DNA of 64,000 nucleotides from Natronobacillus azotifigens (GCF_026805325.1 NZ_JAPRAT010000002.1:1-64000); one strand, 5' to 3'; counted from the first letter of the stretch, positions 17,749 to 26,236 are shown. Made by a program: numbers and translations. The notes: generated by a model not told the origin, from the sequence alone.

Positions 17749-18768
17749 TTAGTACCATCCACGTTGATACTGCTTAGGTGGATCTAATTTGAAATTAAGC
17801 TCATCAGCGGCTTCTTTTGCCCAATAAGGTTTACGTAGAAGTACGCGACCTAAAAAGATCAAATCTGCTCGCTCATTTTGTAAGATTTCTTCGGCTTGAA
17901 CACCAGATGTTATTAGACCAACAGCACCAGTCGGAATTTCGACTGCTTTCTTTATTGTTTCCGCATGTTTTACTTGGTAACCAGGATATACTTGGATATC
18001 AGCTAAGACAATCCCTCCAGTGCTTACATCAATTAATGAAATTCCTTGTTTTTTCATTTCTTTACTGAAGTAAACGAAGTCTTCCATTTGATTACCTTCT
18101 TGATGATATTCATCAGCAGAAATCCGAACAAATATCGGCCCTGTAAATTCTTTTTTTGTCCCTTCAATTATTTCTCTTAAAAGTCGATACCGATTTTCAC
18201 GTGATCCCCCATACTCATCATCCCGTTTATTAGATAATGGAGAAAGGAATTGATTTATTAAATAACCGTGCGCAGCATGTAATTCGATGATATCAAAACC
18301 AGCTTTTTTTGCTCGTTTTGCGCCCATTTGGAATGCTTTAATTGTTTCTTTAATGTCAGTATCGCTCATTTCTGTAGGAACAGTTTCATTTTCACCTTCA
18401 CGAATTGAACTTGGAGCCATTTTAGGTTGAGGAGTATTCGCTTTTCTACCTGCATGAGCTAATTGGATACTACTTTTTGACCCGTGAGCATGAATTCGCT
18501 CATTTAGTCGTTGTAATCCCTCAATATGCTCATCACTCCAGATCCCGAGATCTTTTGTCATGATTCTTCCTTCTGGTTGCACCGCAGTTGCTTCTACCAT
18601 AATCAACCCAACTTGCCCAACTGCTCTCGATTCATAGTGGGTAATATGAAAGGGATTCACCTGTCCATCCTCAGACTCTGTCGAAAGTATACACATCGGG
18701 GACATAACGATTCGATTCTTTAATGTGACATCTTTAAAAGTGATTGGGGTAAATAATTTTCTTTCCAT
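17749..18768 (-). CDS. namA: NADPH dehydrogenase, old yellow enzyme family (YqjM)
   Basis: A 339-residue FMN-dependent ene-reductase with a TIM-barrel fold. The short YqjM-type N terminus [26 protein letters not shown] carries the Cys that tunes [12 protein letters not shown], the active-site [19 protein letters not shown], and the phosphate-binding [15 protein letters not shown] segments are seen. The C-terminal RGW matches the arginine finger that reaches the partner active site. The start at 18768 follows CGGAGGAATAT. The family is linked to oxidative and electrophile stress. First gene before rnz on the minus strand. Confidence 0.92.
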   Translation of the reverse strand: MERKLFTPITFKDVTLKNRIVMSPMCILSTESEDGQVNPFHITHYESRAVGQVGLIMVEATAVQPEGRIMTKDLGIWSDEHIEGLQRLNERIHAHGSKSSIQLAHAGRKANTPQPKMAPSSIREGENETVPTEMSDTDIKETIKAFQMGAKRAKKAGFDIIELHAAHGYLINQFLSPLSNKRDDEYGGSRENRYRLLREIIEGTKKEFTGPIFVRISADEYHQEGNQMEDFVYFSKEMKKQGISLIDVSTGGIVLADIQVYPGYQVKHAETIKKAVEIPTGAVGLITSGVQAEEILQNERADLIFLGRVLLRKPYWAKEAADELNFKLDPPKQYQRGWY

Positions 18769-18784
18769 AGTATATTCCTCCGTT

Positions 18785-19531
18785 TTAATAAATAATATTA
18801 TCTTCATATAATTTTCTCGTTTTTAATGCGAGATCAGGTTTATCAGTAAAAAGATTATAACATTTTAATTTAAAACAGCGCATCATTTGATGTGGGCGGT
18901 TGACTGTATAGCAACCCGTATAAAGGTTGGATTCCGCTGCCATTTTCGTTTGATTTCTTGTTAACAATCGATACTTAATATGTAGACCCGAAGCATGTAA
19001 TTGATTCGCAAAGTTTGCTAAGTCAGCACGCTTAGTTGAAGTGATAAAAGCGGTTGTTAGGGACGAATCAATTTCTTTGCAACGAGCAATCGTTTCGTGA
19101 TTGAAACTGGATAAAATGATTCGATTTAACATATCATACTTTTTTATGAGTTGATAAACAAGTTGCTCGATACCTTTATACTCGATGACATTTGTTTTCA
19201 ACTCTAAATTAATTAACATATTCTTCGGTTTTGCCCAATGCAAAAATGTATCGAGGGAAATAATTTTTGTACCGGCAAATTTTTTGCTAAACCAGGAGCC
19301 AGCGTCAAGTGTGTGTAGTTGATCATAGGTATAGTCCGCAACAAATCCAGTTTTATTCGTAACGCGATTAATTCTTTCGTCATGAATGAGCACAGGAATG
19401 TGATCTTTTGTTAGTTGTACATCTGTTTCAATACCTTCAGCACCCTGTTGATAAGCTAATTCAAATGCAGGCATGGTATTTTCTGGAGCATATTTACTGG
19501 CACCACGATGAGCAAAAATTAACGTTTTCAT
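18785..19531 (-). CDS. Glycerophosphodiester phosphodiesterase family protein
   Basis: A 248-residue GDPD-domain protein. The signature [16 protein letters not shown] at residues 8-23 gives the catalytic His and Arg and the first metal Glu. [19 protein letters not shown] supplies the Glu-Asp metal pair and second His. ELKTN and a C-terminal TDKPDLAL close the barrel. No signal peptide, so it acts in the cytoplasm, probably hydrolysing deacylated phospholipid headgroups to glycerol-3-phosphate. It lies 16 bp upstream of namA in the same orientation. Confidence 0.88.
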   Translation of the reverse strand: MKTLIFAHRGASKYAPENTMPAFELAYQQGAEGIETDVQLTKDHIPVLIHDERINRVTNKTGFVADYTYDQLHTLDAGSWFSKKFAGTKIISLDTFLHWAKPKNMLINLELKTNVIEYKGIEQLVYQLIKKYDMLNRIILSSFNHETIARCKEIDSSLTTAFITSTKRADLANFANQLHASGLHIKYRLLTRNQTKMAAESNLYTGCYTVNRPHQMMRCFKLKCYNLFTDKPDLALKTRKLYEDNIIY

Positions 19532-19740
19532 TTGATCACCTCAATAATGATCCTGTTAGCCAGGATAGAGATATTTGTATTGATTGTCTGTTATTTATCT
19601 GCAATTGTCAATGAAATAACATGGTGTTTTCGTTTGCTTTGTCTCTTTTTGTTTGCAGTTCTCATGGAATAATAGGATAATAAAAAGGAAAAAACACGCA
19701 ATAATGTTATACAGATTTTTCTTAATAAAAGAGGGAGTAT

Positions 19741-20532
19741 ATGCGCAATTTCAAAGGGAAAACTATCATTGTTACAGGAGCAACTAGTGGGATAGGTGAA
19801 AAAACATGTGAGCAATTAATAAAACACAAAGCCCAAGTAATTATGATTGCTCGGTCAACAGAGAAATTAAAAAAAATGCAAGAAAAATTATTTAACTTGT
19901 ATCAACGTTCAAGTGAGTTTTATACCGTTGATTTATCCAATCAATCAGAATGGAAGCAAACTTTGGAAGAGATCATGAAAAAGCACCAATCGATAGACGG
20001 TATTATTAATAATGCCGGTTTTGGCATTTTTGATCATGCCGTCACGATGACTTCAGAAGATATAGAAAAAATGTTTCAAGTAAATGTCTTTGCAATAATG
20101 GAAGCGACAAAGGCTTTGCTTCCATATTTCATGAAACAAAAACATGGTCATATTATAAACATCGCTTCGTTCGCAGGAAAAATAGCGACATCAAAATCAT
20201 CGATTTATAGTGCTACCAAGCATGCTGTTTTAGGTTATACCAATGCTGTTCGGTCAGAAGTAAAACCTTATGGTGTCTATGTTACTTCAGTTAACTTAGG
20301 TCCGGTTCGAACTGCTTTTTTTCAAACAGCAGATCCATCTGGAGCTTATCAAAAAGCTGTTTCTCGGTATATGTTAGATCCGGAATCAGTAGCGAAACAT
20401 ATTATTAAAAATTTGTTTAAACCAAAAAGAGAAATCAATTTGCCAAAATGGATGGAGTTTGGTAGTAGAATGTATGCCATGGCACCTGGAATAGCTGAAA
20501 AGCTAATGAGCGGATCACTGAATAAAAAATAA
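19741..20532 (+). CDS. yqjQ: Short-chain dehydrogenase/reductase YqjQ
   Basis: A 263-residue classical SDR. Nucleotide-binding TGATSGIGEKT is at residues ~12-22, NNAGFGIF follows, and the catalytic Ser with YSATKHA (Tyr-x-x-x-Lys) is in the middle; then LGPVRTAFF. Arg following the beta-2 strand (ARSTEK) suggests NADP(H). The C-terminal hydrophobic tail may peripherally bind membrane. Substrate unknown. Start ATG with GAGGGAG six bases upstream. Co-oriented with yqkB and nudF, and 15 bp ahead of yqkB. Confidence 0.85.
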   Translation: MRNFKGKTIIVTGATSGIGEKTCEQLIKHKAQVIMIARSTEKLKKMQEKLFNLYQRSSEFYTVDLSNQSEWKQTLEEIMKKHQSIDGIINNAGFGIFDHAVTMTSEDIEKMFQVNVFAIMEATKALLPYFMKQKHGHIINIASFAGKIATSKSSIYSATKHAVLGYTNAVRSEVKPYGVYVTSVNLGPVRTAFFQTADPSGAYQKAVSRYMLDPESVAKHIIKNLFKPKREINLPKWMEFGSRMYAMAPGIAEKLMSGSLNKK

Positions 20533-20547
20533 CGGGAGGGAATTGTC

Positions 20548-20892
20548 ATGCAACTGAAGATTACAGATGAAGCCGTTTCAAAATTAAAAGCAATAAGCAA
20601 TCCAAGTAAACCCTATTTATTGTTAGAATATAATACGGATGATTGTATGTGTAGTATTGACGGCACTCCAATAGTTCGTTTCGTTAAAGAAAAGCGTTCT
20701 GGGGATCAAGAAGTGAAAGCAAATGAATTTCAAGTGATTGTTGCTGATGGAGATAGAATGTTTTTTGAGGAAGAATTAATATTAGAGCACAACAATCATG
20801 GATTCCGTCTGAATAGCCCTGCAGGAATGATCAATCCAATAATTTCTGAACATGCTGTAAAAGAAGGATTCTCTGGAGAGCAAAGAATGTAA
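20548..20892 (+). CDS. yqkB: HesB/IscA-like iron-sulfur protein YqkB
   Basis: A 114-residue protein of the HesB-like fold. It has the start 'MQLKITDEAVSKLK' and a Cys pair in DDCMCSIDGTPIVRF, the pattern of B. subtilis YqkB, rather than the three-cysteine arrangement of SufA/IscA. A role in Fe-S cluster handling is inferred from the fold only. Strong ribosome site CGGGAGGG. Forms an operon with yqjQ upstream; the leader of nudF follows. Confidence 0.75.
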   Translation: MQLKITDEAVSKLKAISNPSKPYLLLEYNTDDCMCSIDGTPIVRFVKEKRSGDQEVKANEFQVIVADGDRMFFEEELILEHNNHGFRLNSPAGMINPIISEHAVKEGFSGEQRM

Positions 20893-20897
20893 CATAA

Positions 20898-20978
20898 GAG
20901 GGGAAGGTAAGGCGGAATGAAGTTCTATTTTTCCTCCACGCCTTCCCTCATTACATAGAAAAATGAATGAGGGAGAGA
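20898..20978 (+). promoter_or_regulatory. Mutually exclusive hairpins in the nudF leader
   Basis: The segment CGCCTTCCCTCATT (20939-20952) can pair back to GAGGGGAAGG...GGCGG (20898-20914, with a bulge and small internal loop), or forward to AATGAGGG (20966-20973), which overlaps the nudF ribosome site GAGGGAGAG. The two pairings share CCCTC and cannot coexist. This is an attenuation-like layout seen directly in the bases; that it regulates is inference. Confidence 0.4.
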
Positions 20979-20983
20979 TTGTA

Positions 20984-21544
20984 ATGCATAACAAATTTGA
21001 AGAAAAAACGCTGAAAACAGAGCAAATTTTTCAAGGGAAAGTAGTACATTTGCAAGTCGATGATGTATTGTTACCAAATGGGGAAGTCTCAAAAAGGGAA
21101 GTCATTAAGCACCCAGGTGCTGTGGCCGTTATTGCAATAACACCAGAAAAAAAGATTGTTTTGGTTGAGCAATATAGAAAACCTCTAGAAAAAAGCATCT
21201 TAGAAATTCCAGCCGGTAAATTAGAATTAGGTGAACAGCCGGAAGTAACAGCTATTCGTGAATTAGAAGAAGAAACAGGTTATACAACAGAGAAATTAGA
21301 ATTTGTTACTTCGTTTTATACATCACCAGGATTTGCTGACGAGCTCTTGTATGTTTACTTCACAGACCAACTAAGCCCTGTTAAGGAAGAAAAAAAGTTG
21401 GATGATGATGAATTTGTTGAATTATTTGAATTGACACTTGAAGAAGCCGAAAAGTTCGTATTAGAAGAAAAAATTCATGATGTAAAAACTGTATATGCAC
21501 TTTTATTTCTAAAAGATAAGTTATCTTGGAATAACCGTCCGTAA
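20984..21544 (+). CDS. nudF: ADP-ribose pyrophosphatase NudF, C terminus supplied by a repeat
   Basis: A 186-residue Nudix hydrolase that splits ADP-ribose to AMP and ribose-5-phosphate. The Nudix box spans GKLELGEQPEVTAIRELEEETGY, and TSPGFADELLYVY downstream is the ADPRase signature. The start at 20984 follows GAGGGAGAG; the upstream in-frame ATG at 20963 lacks a ribosome site. The last seven codons (LSWNNRP) and the stop lie inside repeat copy 4, so the native tail has been replaced. The catalytic domain is complete, and the protein is probably active. Confidence 0.92.
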   Translation: MHNKFEEKTLKTEQIFQGKVVHLQVDDVLLPNGEVSKREVIKHPGAVAVIAITPEKKIVLVEQYRKPLEKSILEIPAGKLELGEQPEVTAIRELEEETGYTTEKLEFVTSFYTSPGFADELLYVYFTDQLSPVKEEKKLDDDEFVELFELTLEEAEKFVLEEKIHDVKTVYALLFLKDKLSWNNRP

Positions 21545-21700
21545 GACTCCACTTTAAAACAACGAAAAATTAAGTTTTTTTTCATGGGAGCAACAGGCGC
21601 TAGCACCCCGAAGGATTCAAGGGGTTTTAGGTCATTTTTTAGGACTAACAAACAGTGAGGGGAACCCCAAAAAGCTTCACTGTTTGAAGTTTCACTTTAT
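21521..21700 (+). repeat. Interspersed ~180-bp structured repeat, copy 4 (overlaps nudF 3' end)
   Basis: Diverged full-length copy bounded by TTAT on both sides. Its 3' hairpin reads AAACAGTGA...TCACTGTTT instead of AATCAGTGG...CCACTGATT: two base pairs changed on both strands of the stem. It lies between nudF and the endonuclease Q gene. Confidence 0.9.
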
Positions 21701-21721
21701 CGAAGTAAGGAGTATACAAAT

Positions 21722-22885
21722 ATGTCGCTAGAAAACATTTATGCTGACTTGCATATTCACATAGGTCGAGATATAAACAATCGACCTGTTAAAATAACAG
21801 GAGCAAAATCATTAACATTGACAAATGTATTAATAGAAGCAAGTAGGAATAAAGGGGTCGATTTAATCGGCATCATTGATTGTCATGCCCCAGGTGTTCA
21901 AGCAGAAATCAAGCAATTACTTGAGACAAACGAAGCGGTTGAATTAGCGGACGGAGGCATTCGTTTCGAATCGGTAACATTGATTTTAGGAGCAGAAATA
22001 GAAATTTATGACCATTCTTGTGGTGGACCGATACATGTTTTGTGTTATTTCCCATTTATAAAAACGATGGAGGTTTTTACAGAATGGTTAGCTACTCGAA
22101 TGACAAACATCAATTTGAGTTCACAAAGAATTTATGCAACTGCTAAGGAATTACAGTATAAAGTAAAAGAACTTGGTGGGTTGTTTATTCCCGCCCATGT
22201 TTTTACACCGTTTAAAAGTTTATATGGAAAAGGAGTGATCAGCACGTTATCTGAAGTATTAGATGCTGATCTGATTGATGCGATCGAATTGGGACTTAGC
22301 GCAGACACAAAAATGGCAGATTCAATCCAAGAGTTACATAACTACACTTTTCTAACCAATTCCGATGCTCATTCATTACTCAAAATTGCAAGAGAATATC
22401 AGAGTATGCTTGTAAACGAAGTAACTTTTAAAGAATTATACTGGGCACTTCACCAAATTGAGGGGCGCAGGGTTCTAGCAAATTTCGGTATGCATCCACA
22501 GCTGGGGAAATACTATACAACGGTTTGCAAGCATTGTTTAGCAGAAAGTACACAAGATCAATATTGTTTAACTTGTGGAAAGCAAGGGGTGGTAAAGGGA
22601 GTGTCCACACGTATTAAAGAACTAGCAAATGCAAGTGACATACCAAAAAAACGCCCACCTTATAACTATCAGGTGCCATTAGAATATTTGTCCGGTTTAG
22701 GTAAAAAAACGTTTGAGAAATTATTGAATAGATTTGGAACAGAAATGCAGATTATTCATCAAACAAGTGAAGAAGAGCTAGCCGAAGTAGTAAAGCCTTC
22801 CATTGCGAAACAAATTATTCAAATGCGTAAAGGAATACTACAGATTCAAGCTGGTGGTGGAGGAAAATATGGTAGGGTGAATTAA
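21722..22885 (+). CDS. yqxK: Endonuclease Q family DNA repair protein (YqxK)
   Basis: A 387-residue protein. The PHP-type metal centre starts with YADLHIHIG (residues 7-15), followed by IDCHAPG, LGAEIEIY, IPAHVFTPF and TNSDAHS. A zinc-finger-like CKHCLAESTQDQYCLTCG follows at ~261-278, then a C-terminal helix-hairpin-helix-like region, PLEYLSGLGKKTFEKLL. This three-part build is that of EndoQ, which nicks DNA 5' of uracil, hypoxanthine, xanthine or abasic sites. In B. subtilis yqxK has the same place, ahead of spoIIM. Ribosome site AAGGAG just downstream of the repeat end. Confidence 0.85.
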   Translation: MSLENIYADLHIHIGRDINNRPVKITGAKSLTLTNVLIEASRNKGVDLIGIIDCHAPGVQAEIKQLLETNEAVELADGGIRFESVTLILGAEIEIYDHSCGGPIHVLCYFPFIKTMEVFTEWLATRMTNINLSSQRIYATAKELQYKVKELGGLFIPAHVFTPFKSLYGKGVISTLSEVLDADLIDAIELGLSADTKMADSIQELHNYTFLTNSDAHSLLKIAREYQSMLVNEVTFKELYWALHQIEGRRVLANFGMHPQLGKYYTTVCKHCLAESTQDQYCLTCGKQGVVKGVSTRIKELANASDIPKKRPPYNYQVPLEYLSGLGKKTFEKLLNRFGTEMQIIHQTSEEELAEVVKPSIAKQIIQMRKGILQIQAGGGGKYGRVN

Positions 22886-23019
22886 GTCAATTAAGTTCTA
22901 TTTATTTTGATATTTTCATAGATTTCATTATAAGTGATTATTCAGTAATGATAACAAGATAGATTTCATTCATTAAGTTGTTTTGCTGATAATTATAGAT
23001 AGTGGAATGGAGGATATCA

Positions 23020-23661
23020 ATGTATTATAAATCCAGTTATATATCAAAGCATATCTATCAGTATCGCCTCATCTATTTTTTCATGATTGTCTTATTTCTT
23101 ATTGGTATTATTTTCGGATCAATTATTGTGACTAGTATGGGATTTATTCAAAAACAGGACCTGTTTTTCTATATAGAACAATATTTAGAGTGGATGGTTA
23201 ATGACTCCATTATAGAAAGTGCAGATGTATTCCAAACCGCGTTATCCTATCATATTCAATATTTGATTCTATTCTTTTTGTTAGGTATTTCTATTATTGG
23301 GTTGCCTATTATTTGGGTACTTATATTTATTAAAGGAATCGTTGTTGGGTTTTCTGTTGGTTTTTTTGTTAACCAGTACGGTTGGCAAGGACTAATTTTA
23401 GCAGCTACTGGAATTGCTCCACAGAATCTTTTTATTATACCGATTTATTTAATTGGAAGTAGTGTTGCGATGATCTTTTCTTTGGGGTTACTGAAAAAAC
23501 TTATTGCCAGAAGAACAACGCAGACAAAAGTGCAACCATTAATTCAGTATTGTATTGTATTTCTATGCTTAGTAGCTCTGTCAGTTATAGCAGCTTTTAT
23601 AGAAGCATATATCGCAAATTTCGCTATGGAAAAACTTGCCGCATGGATTACCAGCAGTTAA
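23020..23661 (+). CDS. spoIIM: Stage II sporulation protein M
   Basis: A 213-residue integral membrane protein with five or six helices (for example LIYFFMIVLFLIGIIFGSII and LILFFLLGISIIGLPIIWVL), no signal peptidase site and few charged residues. With SpoIID and SpoIIP it drives engulfment: SpoIIM recruits the peptidoglycan-degrading partners in the mother cell. The start at 23020 (MYYKSSYISKH) follows GGAATGGAGG; the frame start at 23002 has no ribosome site. Placement between yqxK and fur matches B. subtilis. No clear sigma-E promoter could be read. Confidence 0.9.
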   Translation: MYYKSSYISKHIYQYRLIYFFMIVLFLIGIIFGSIIVTSMGFIQKQDLFFYIEQYLEWMVNDSIIESADVFQTALSYHIQYLILFFLLGISIIGLPIIWVLIFIKGIVVGFSVGFFVNQYGWQGLILAATGIAPQNLFIIPIYLIGSSVAMIFSLGLLKKLIARRTTQTKVQPLIQYCIVFLCLVALSVIAAFIEAYIANFAMEKLAAWITSS

Positions 23662-23750
23662 TCCTTATCTCAAACAAAAACTATCCGGTCCCACGCAGTA
23701 GCATAGTATCTGTAAACTGTGCATTAACGAGAAGTTTTTATACCCGCTTC

Positions 23751-23875
23751 TCAAATGAAATTGACTCCCTTTCCGCAGGGCGCGGCTTCAGCTAACTTCT
23801 CCTAGCAAAGAACGCTAGGAGAAGTCGATCTTCAGCTCGCGCTATTCCTGCAGGAGTGTCGTCAATTTCATTTGA
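23751..23875 (-). repeat. Variable-stem palindromic element A
   Basis: Outer arms TCAAATGAAATTGAC (23751-23765) and GTCAATTTCATTTGA (23861-23875) are perfect inverted copies. Inner arms ACTTCTCCTAGC (23795-23806) and GCTAGGAGAAGT (23814-23825) are also perfect. Between them lie constant cores containing CTGCAGGAATAGCGCGAGC and GCGGAAAG, read on the minus strand. This is a common Bacillaceae large-palindrome repeat type, as I recall it. Confidence 0.8.
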
Positions 23876-24026
23876 TACGCTAGTTAGAGAGCTAGTTGTT
23901 TTTGAAGTTTTTTCATCAATTATTAAAGACTAAGTTCCCTTAGCTCCTTTAGATATTATATTTACTATACTTACGGAAATCACATCAACGACGCTGTAAT
24001 TCAATTTAACAGCTTCACCAAGCGGA

Positions 24027-24147
24027 GGAAAGAAAGGGGCAAGACTCCTGCAGGAATAGCGCGAGCCGAAAATCCACTTGGTAAAGTGTTCTTCTTTACC
24101 AAGTTAGTTGAGGCCGTGCCTGCGGAAAGCGTAGCCCCTTTCTTTCC
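24027..24147 (+). repeat. Variable-stem palindromic element B
   Basis: Same core as element A in the opposite orientation. Outer arms GGAAAGAAAGGGGC (24027-24040) and GCCCCTTTCTTTCC (24134-24147), inner arms ACTTGGTAAAG (24076-24086) and CTTTACCAAGT (24094-24104) are each perfect inverted pairs, yet unlike those of A apart from the shared ACTT/AAGT edge. The apical loop GTTCTT is shared with A. Confidence 0.8.
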
Positions 24148-24246
24148 GGAGCGACTCCGTAGGAGGTTGCTTTTCAAATTACTTACTGCGCTGTTTGTGT
24201 CAACACTGCAATATCATGTATAAAAAATTAATTTCAATCCTGTTAT

Positions 24247-24261
24247 CGATAATGATTATAA
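24247..24261 (+). promoter_or_regulatory. Fur/PerR-box-like palindrome upstream of fur
   Basis: CGATAATGATTATAA matches 13 of 15 positions of either TGATAATNATTATCA (Fur) or TTATAATNATTATAA (PerR). It lies about 40 bp before the -35 element of the fur promoter. Confidence 0.5.
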
Positions 24262-24286
24262 AATAATAATTCCTATCCTGCTTAAA

Positions 24287-24330
24287 TTGTAATAATTTTA
24301 ATTGACACGTTTTCACTCTCTTATTATAAT
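24287..24330 (+). promoter_or_regulatory. fur promoter with an adjoining PerR-box-like site
   Basis: TTGACA (24302-24307), a 17-bp spacer and TATAAT (24325-24330) make a perfect sigma-A promoter. TTGTAATAATTTTAA (24287-24301), directly abutting the -35, matches 12 of 14 fixed positions of the PerR box. In B. subtilis fur is a PerR-regulated gene, which fits. Confidence 0.65.
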
Positions 24331-24355
24331 TGAGAAGGTAAGGGAGGTTTCCGTT

Positions 24356-24793
24356 ATGGAACATCGAATTGATCGAATAAAAAAGCAATTACATGCACAA
24401 AGCTATAAACTGACTCCACAACGTGAAGCAACGGTTCGTGTTTTATTAGAACGAGAAGAAGATCATTTAAGTGCAGAAGATGTTTATTTATTAGTAAAAG
24501 AAAAAGCCCCCGAAATTGGGTTAGCTACTGTTTACCGGACACTGGAGTTATTATCAGAGTTAAAAGTTGTTGACAAAATAAATTTCGGTGACGGTGTTTC
24601 GCGCTATGATTTAAGAAAAGAAGGCGCTGCACACTTTCATCATCATTTGGTTTGTATGGAATGTGGTTCGGTTGAAGAAATAGTTGATGATTTACTAGAA
24701 GATGTAGAAAAAATTGTAGAAAATGATTGGGGTTTTCAGGTGAAAGACCATCGTTTGACATTTCATGGTATCTGCCGTGATTGCCAAAAGTAA
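24356..24793 (+). CDS. fur: Ferric uptake regulator Fur
   Basis: A 145-residue metalloregulator that represses iron-uptake genes when loaded with Fe(II). N-terminal winged helix with KLTPQREATVRVL and the recognition helix GLATVYRTLELL; then the metal-sensing HFHHHLVC and two zinc-structural CxxC pairs, CMECGS and CRDCQK. The start is ATG 24356 (MEHRIDRI) with GGGAGG upstream; the in-frame ATG at 24302 overlaps the -35 box. Position between spoIIM and yqzK-xerD matches B. subtilis, which separates it from PerR and Zur paralogues. Confidence 0.93.
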   Translation: MEHRIDRIKKQLHAQSYKLTPQREATVRVLLEREEDHLSAEDVYLLVKEKAPEIGLATVYRTLELLSELKVVDKINFGDGVSRYDLRKEGAAHFHHHLVCMECGSVEEIVDDLLEDVEKIVENDWGFQVKDHRLTFHGICRDCQK

Positions 24794-24818
24794 AGTGAAA
24801 TAATTTAGAATTATTGCA

Positions 24819-24978
24819 TTATCTATCCTAGAGAGTCGTGTGTAAGACTCCCATTTCAAAACAAAGAGAAGATCAAAGTTTTTTGTTGGAGTACCCGTAC
24901 TAAGCATCTCGAAGACTCCCATTAACAATCATTGGTGAAAGAAGACTGAAATTCCCACTGATTGAAGTTTCGTTTTTT
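24819..24978 (+). repeat. Interspersed ~180-bp structured repeat, copy 5 (degenerate)
   Basis: Recognisable by GTAAGACTCCCATTTCAAAAC and the closing CCCACTGATTGAAGTTTC. The middle and one hairpin arm are eroded and the terminal TTAT is lost on the right. The oldest-looking copy of the set, just after fur. Confidence 0.75.
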
Positions 24979-24986
24979 CGTAATCG

Positions 24987-25018
24987 AAGAGCCCTTACAT
25001 AAAGGCTCTTTTCTTTTT
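24987..25018 (+). terminator. Terminator downstream of fur
   Basis: AAGAGCC (24987-24993) pairs with GGCTCTT (25004-25010), then TTTCTTTTTT. It lies beyond the degenerate repeat, about 190 bp after fur, and presumably served fur before or despite the insertion. Confidence 0.75.
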
Positions 25019-25127
25019 TAGCAAAAATATAATGTTAACATGTATAGTTTGTCTAAAAGTTGGCATATCTTGTAGTAAATATGTCTAAAATGGATTATGA
25101 ACTACGTTTAAAAAGGAGATATGCAAA

Positions 25128-25346
25128 ATGAAATTGATCTGGAGCTATGGAAAGGATACAATTAAACTAGTGATCCTATTTCTCCTATGTACAACCATAT
25201 TTTATTTAGGTTTAACAGCTATGCAGTCCGAATATCAAAACTATCATCGTTATGATCCTCCAGAGGGAAAAGCAATTAAAGTAATGAATCAAGAGGAACA
25301 ATCCTTTGTTGATCGATTTGCTATCTTTTTAAGATTAGGAGAATGA
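25128..25346 (+). CDS. yqzK: YqzK family small membrane protein (DUF4227)
   Basis: A 72-residue protein with one membrane helix at residues ~13-32 ([19 protein letters not shown]) and a short extracytoplasmic tail containing [14 protein letters not shown], the DUF4227 pattern. Function unknown. Good ribosome site AAAAGGAGAT. Its TGA overlaps the xerD ATG by the ATGA arrangement, so it is translationally coupled to xerD as in B. subtilis. Confidence 0.82.
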   Translation: MKLIWSYGKDTIKLVILFLLCTTIFYLGLTAMQSEYQNYHRYDPPEGKAIKVMNQEEQSFVDRFAIFLRLGE

Positions 25347-26236
25347 AAATGCAAACTGCCATTCAAGACTTCATTCACTATATTCAAGTAGAACGTGGTT
25401 TATCGGTGAATACTTTACAAGCTTACCAAAGAGATTTAACCCAATATGAGCAGTATGTAAAAAAAAACAGTAACAAAGATCGCTGGGAACAAGTAGATAG
25501 AAGTGATATCTTAAACTATTTGTATACATTAAATGACCAAGAACGTTCTCAAGCAACGATAGCTCGATCTTTATCATCTATACGTTTGTTTCATCAATTT
25601 CTTGTCCGTGAATATAAGCTATCTACTGATCCGAGTTTACATATTGAATCACCAAAAAAAGTTCGTAAATTACCGAAAGTCCTTTCTACTAATGAAGTTG
25701 ATCAATTGTTAGATCTAAATAATAATGATCCTTTATCTATACGTAATAAAGCGATGTTAGAATTGCTTTATGCCACTGGCTTAAGGGTTTCCGAATTAGT
25801 TTCTTTACAAGTTAGTGATGTTCATCTATTGATGGGATTTGTACGTTGTTATGGTAAAGGGGGAAAAGAACGAATTGTTCCTTTGGGCGATATTGCCAAG
25901 GAAGCTATTGAAATATATTTATCCCAATCTAGACCGATATTAATTAAACGAAAAAAAATAGATGCATTGTTCGTAAACCATCATGGCAATAGCTTGTCTA
26001 GGCAAGGTTTTTGGAAAATTTTAAAAACGTTAGCACGTGACAAAGGGATAAAAAAAGAACTTACTCCTCACATGTTACGTCATTCTTTCGCCACACATTT
26101 GTTAGAAAATGGCGCAGATCTAAGGGCTGTACAAGAGATGTTGGGTCATGCCGATATTTCAACCACACAGATATATACGCATGTATCCAAGAAAAGGTTA
26201 AAAGATATTTATGTAAATTTTCATCCGAGAGCTTAA
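25343..26236 (+). CDS. xerD: Site-specific tyrosine recombinase XerD
   Basis: A 297-residue recombinase that, with XerC-type partner CodV, resolves chromosome dimers at dif. The N-terminal SAM-like core-binding domain spans residues ~4-90. Catalytic residues are in order: Arg in ATGLRVSEL, Lys in the beta-hairpin GKGGKERIV, His-x-x-Arg in [20 protein letters not shown], His in LGHADI, and the nucleophilic Tyr in TQIYTHV. Length is standard. ATGA overlap with yqzK; a strong terminator follows. The genes drm and pupG that I recall after xerD in B. subtilis are not here. Confidence 0.93.
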   Translation: MKMQTAIQDFIHYIQVERGLSVNTLQAYQRDLTQYEQYVKKNSNKDRWEQVDRSDILNYLYTLNDQERSQATIARSLSSIRLFHQFLVREYKLSTDPSLHIESPKKVRKLPKVLSTNEVDQLLDLNNNDPLSIRNKAMLELLYATGLRVSELVSLQVSDVHLLMGFVRCYGKGGKERIVPLGDIAKEAIEIYLSQSRPILIKRKKIDALFVNHHGNSLSRQGFWKILKTLARDKGIKKELTPHMLRHSFATHLLENGADLRAVQEMLGHADISTTQIYTHVSKKRLKDIYVNFHPRA

